Positions 5,530 to 5,718 of a DNA stretch of 5,718 nt are shown piece after piece. The DNA is from Nitrospirota bacterium (lineage in GTDB: Bacteria; Nitrospirota; Thermodesulfovibrionia; Thermodesulfovibrionales; JdFR-88): NCBI GenBank assembly GCA_021790695.1, contig JAJYGJ010000097.1:1-5718 (forward strand), in the 5' to 3' direction. Each line of letters begins with the position of its first letter. The stretch's first letter is position 1. The notes beneath the pieces are model-generated. The model was not told where the DNA came from, made no database searches, and saw only the letters and a list, made by a program, of their open reading frames with translations. The position numbers and the translations under genes are program-made.

Positions 5530-5718
5530 TTAGCCGTTTTGAAGAGCGATCACCCCGGTCTTTCGGACGCGCCGTCTCTCGTCCGTCGGCCTTTCCCCTT
5601 GTTCATAGAACAGGCAGGTATGGGCTACCCCTCGCAACATCAAAATCAGCCGGGCGGATTCTTCCAGGCGATGGTGGGGCGTGTATCTGCCCGTCCCTTG
5701 AAGAAGGGAGCAAGGACG
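5530..5718 (-). other. open minus-strand frame of 62 codons reaching the edge, doubtful gene end
   Basis: On the minus strand a frame without stops enters from the right edge and ends at TAA (5532-5530). It reads RYTPHHRLEESARLILML and, further on, VAHTCLFYEQGERPTDER. I do not recognise it. The composition is protein-like and it could be the C-terminal end of a gene lying to the right. However, the same stretch holds several inverted repeats (5512-5519 with 5621-5628, 5564-5569 with 5580-5585, 5694-5699 with 5704-5709), and no coding follows for 300 bases. A decayed gene or dispersed repeat is therefore equally likely. Confidence 0.25.

Overview
The window looks like the chromosome of a moderately GC-rich Gram-negative bacterium. 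The coding style (many ATA isoleucine and AGG arginine codons, clean AGGAGG ribosome binding sites) and the gene families present would fit Desulfobacterota (former Deltaproteobacteria), Nitrospirota or a related uncultured lineage. This is an inference from style and families, not from a marker gene. I see no rRNA, tRNA, CRISPR array, insertion sequence or phage gene.

Left part, plus strand (1-2389): the 3' part of a PAS-PAS-GGDEF diguanylate cyclase that enters from the left edge, a 176-base gap with a candidate sigma70-type promoter, and a complete 362-residue stand-alone AAA+ ATPase. The ATPase has an unusual N-terminal helical region carrying an HKW..SEK.GRDIG motif. About 20 bases past its stop lies a 72-base imperfect inverted repeat (2410-2481) of the dispersed GTCA...TGAC intergenic type.

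Right part, minus strand (5230-2622): three co-directional genes. In transcription order they are a secreted aromatic- and Gly/Arg-rich protein (375 aa), a secreted DUF2950 protein (347 aa) whose start lies only 35 bases past the first gene's stop, and, after a 111-base gap, a 96-residue protein with two tandem DUF1540-type four-cysteine modules. The first two very probably form an operon for envelope or periplasmic proteins of unknown function. The small cysteine-rich gene may be part of it or may have its own promoter. This block converges with the ATPase gene on the repeat-containing gap at 2390-2621.

Right edge (5231-5718): 488 bases without a convincing gene, but dense in structure. It holds a canonical four-tract G-quadruplex motif overlapping a perfect 14-base palindrome just upstream of the secreted-protein operon, several short hairpins, and a minus-strand open frame of 62 codons that runs off the edge and may be a gene end or a decayed repeat.

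No obvious defence or mobile system is visible. The least explained items are the ATPase with its odd N-terminus and atypical pore-loop region, the secreted-protein/DUF2950/DUF1540 block, and the structured leader region at 5250-5372.
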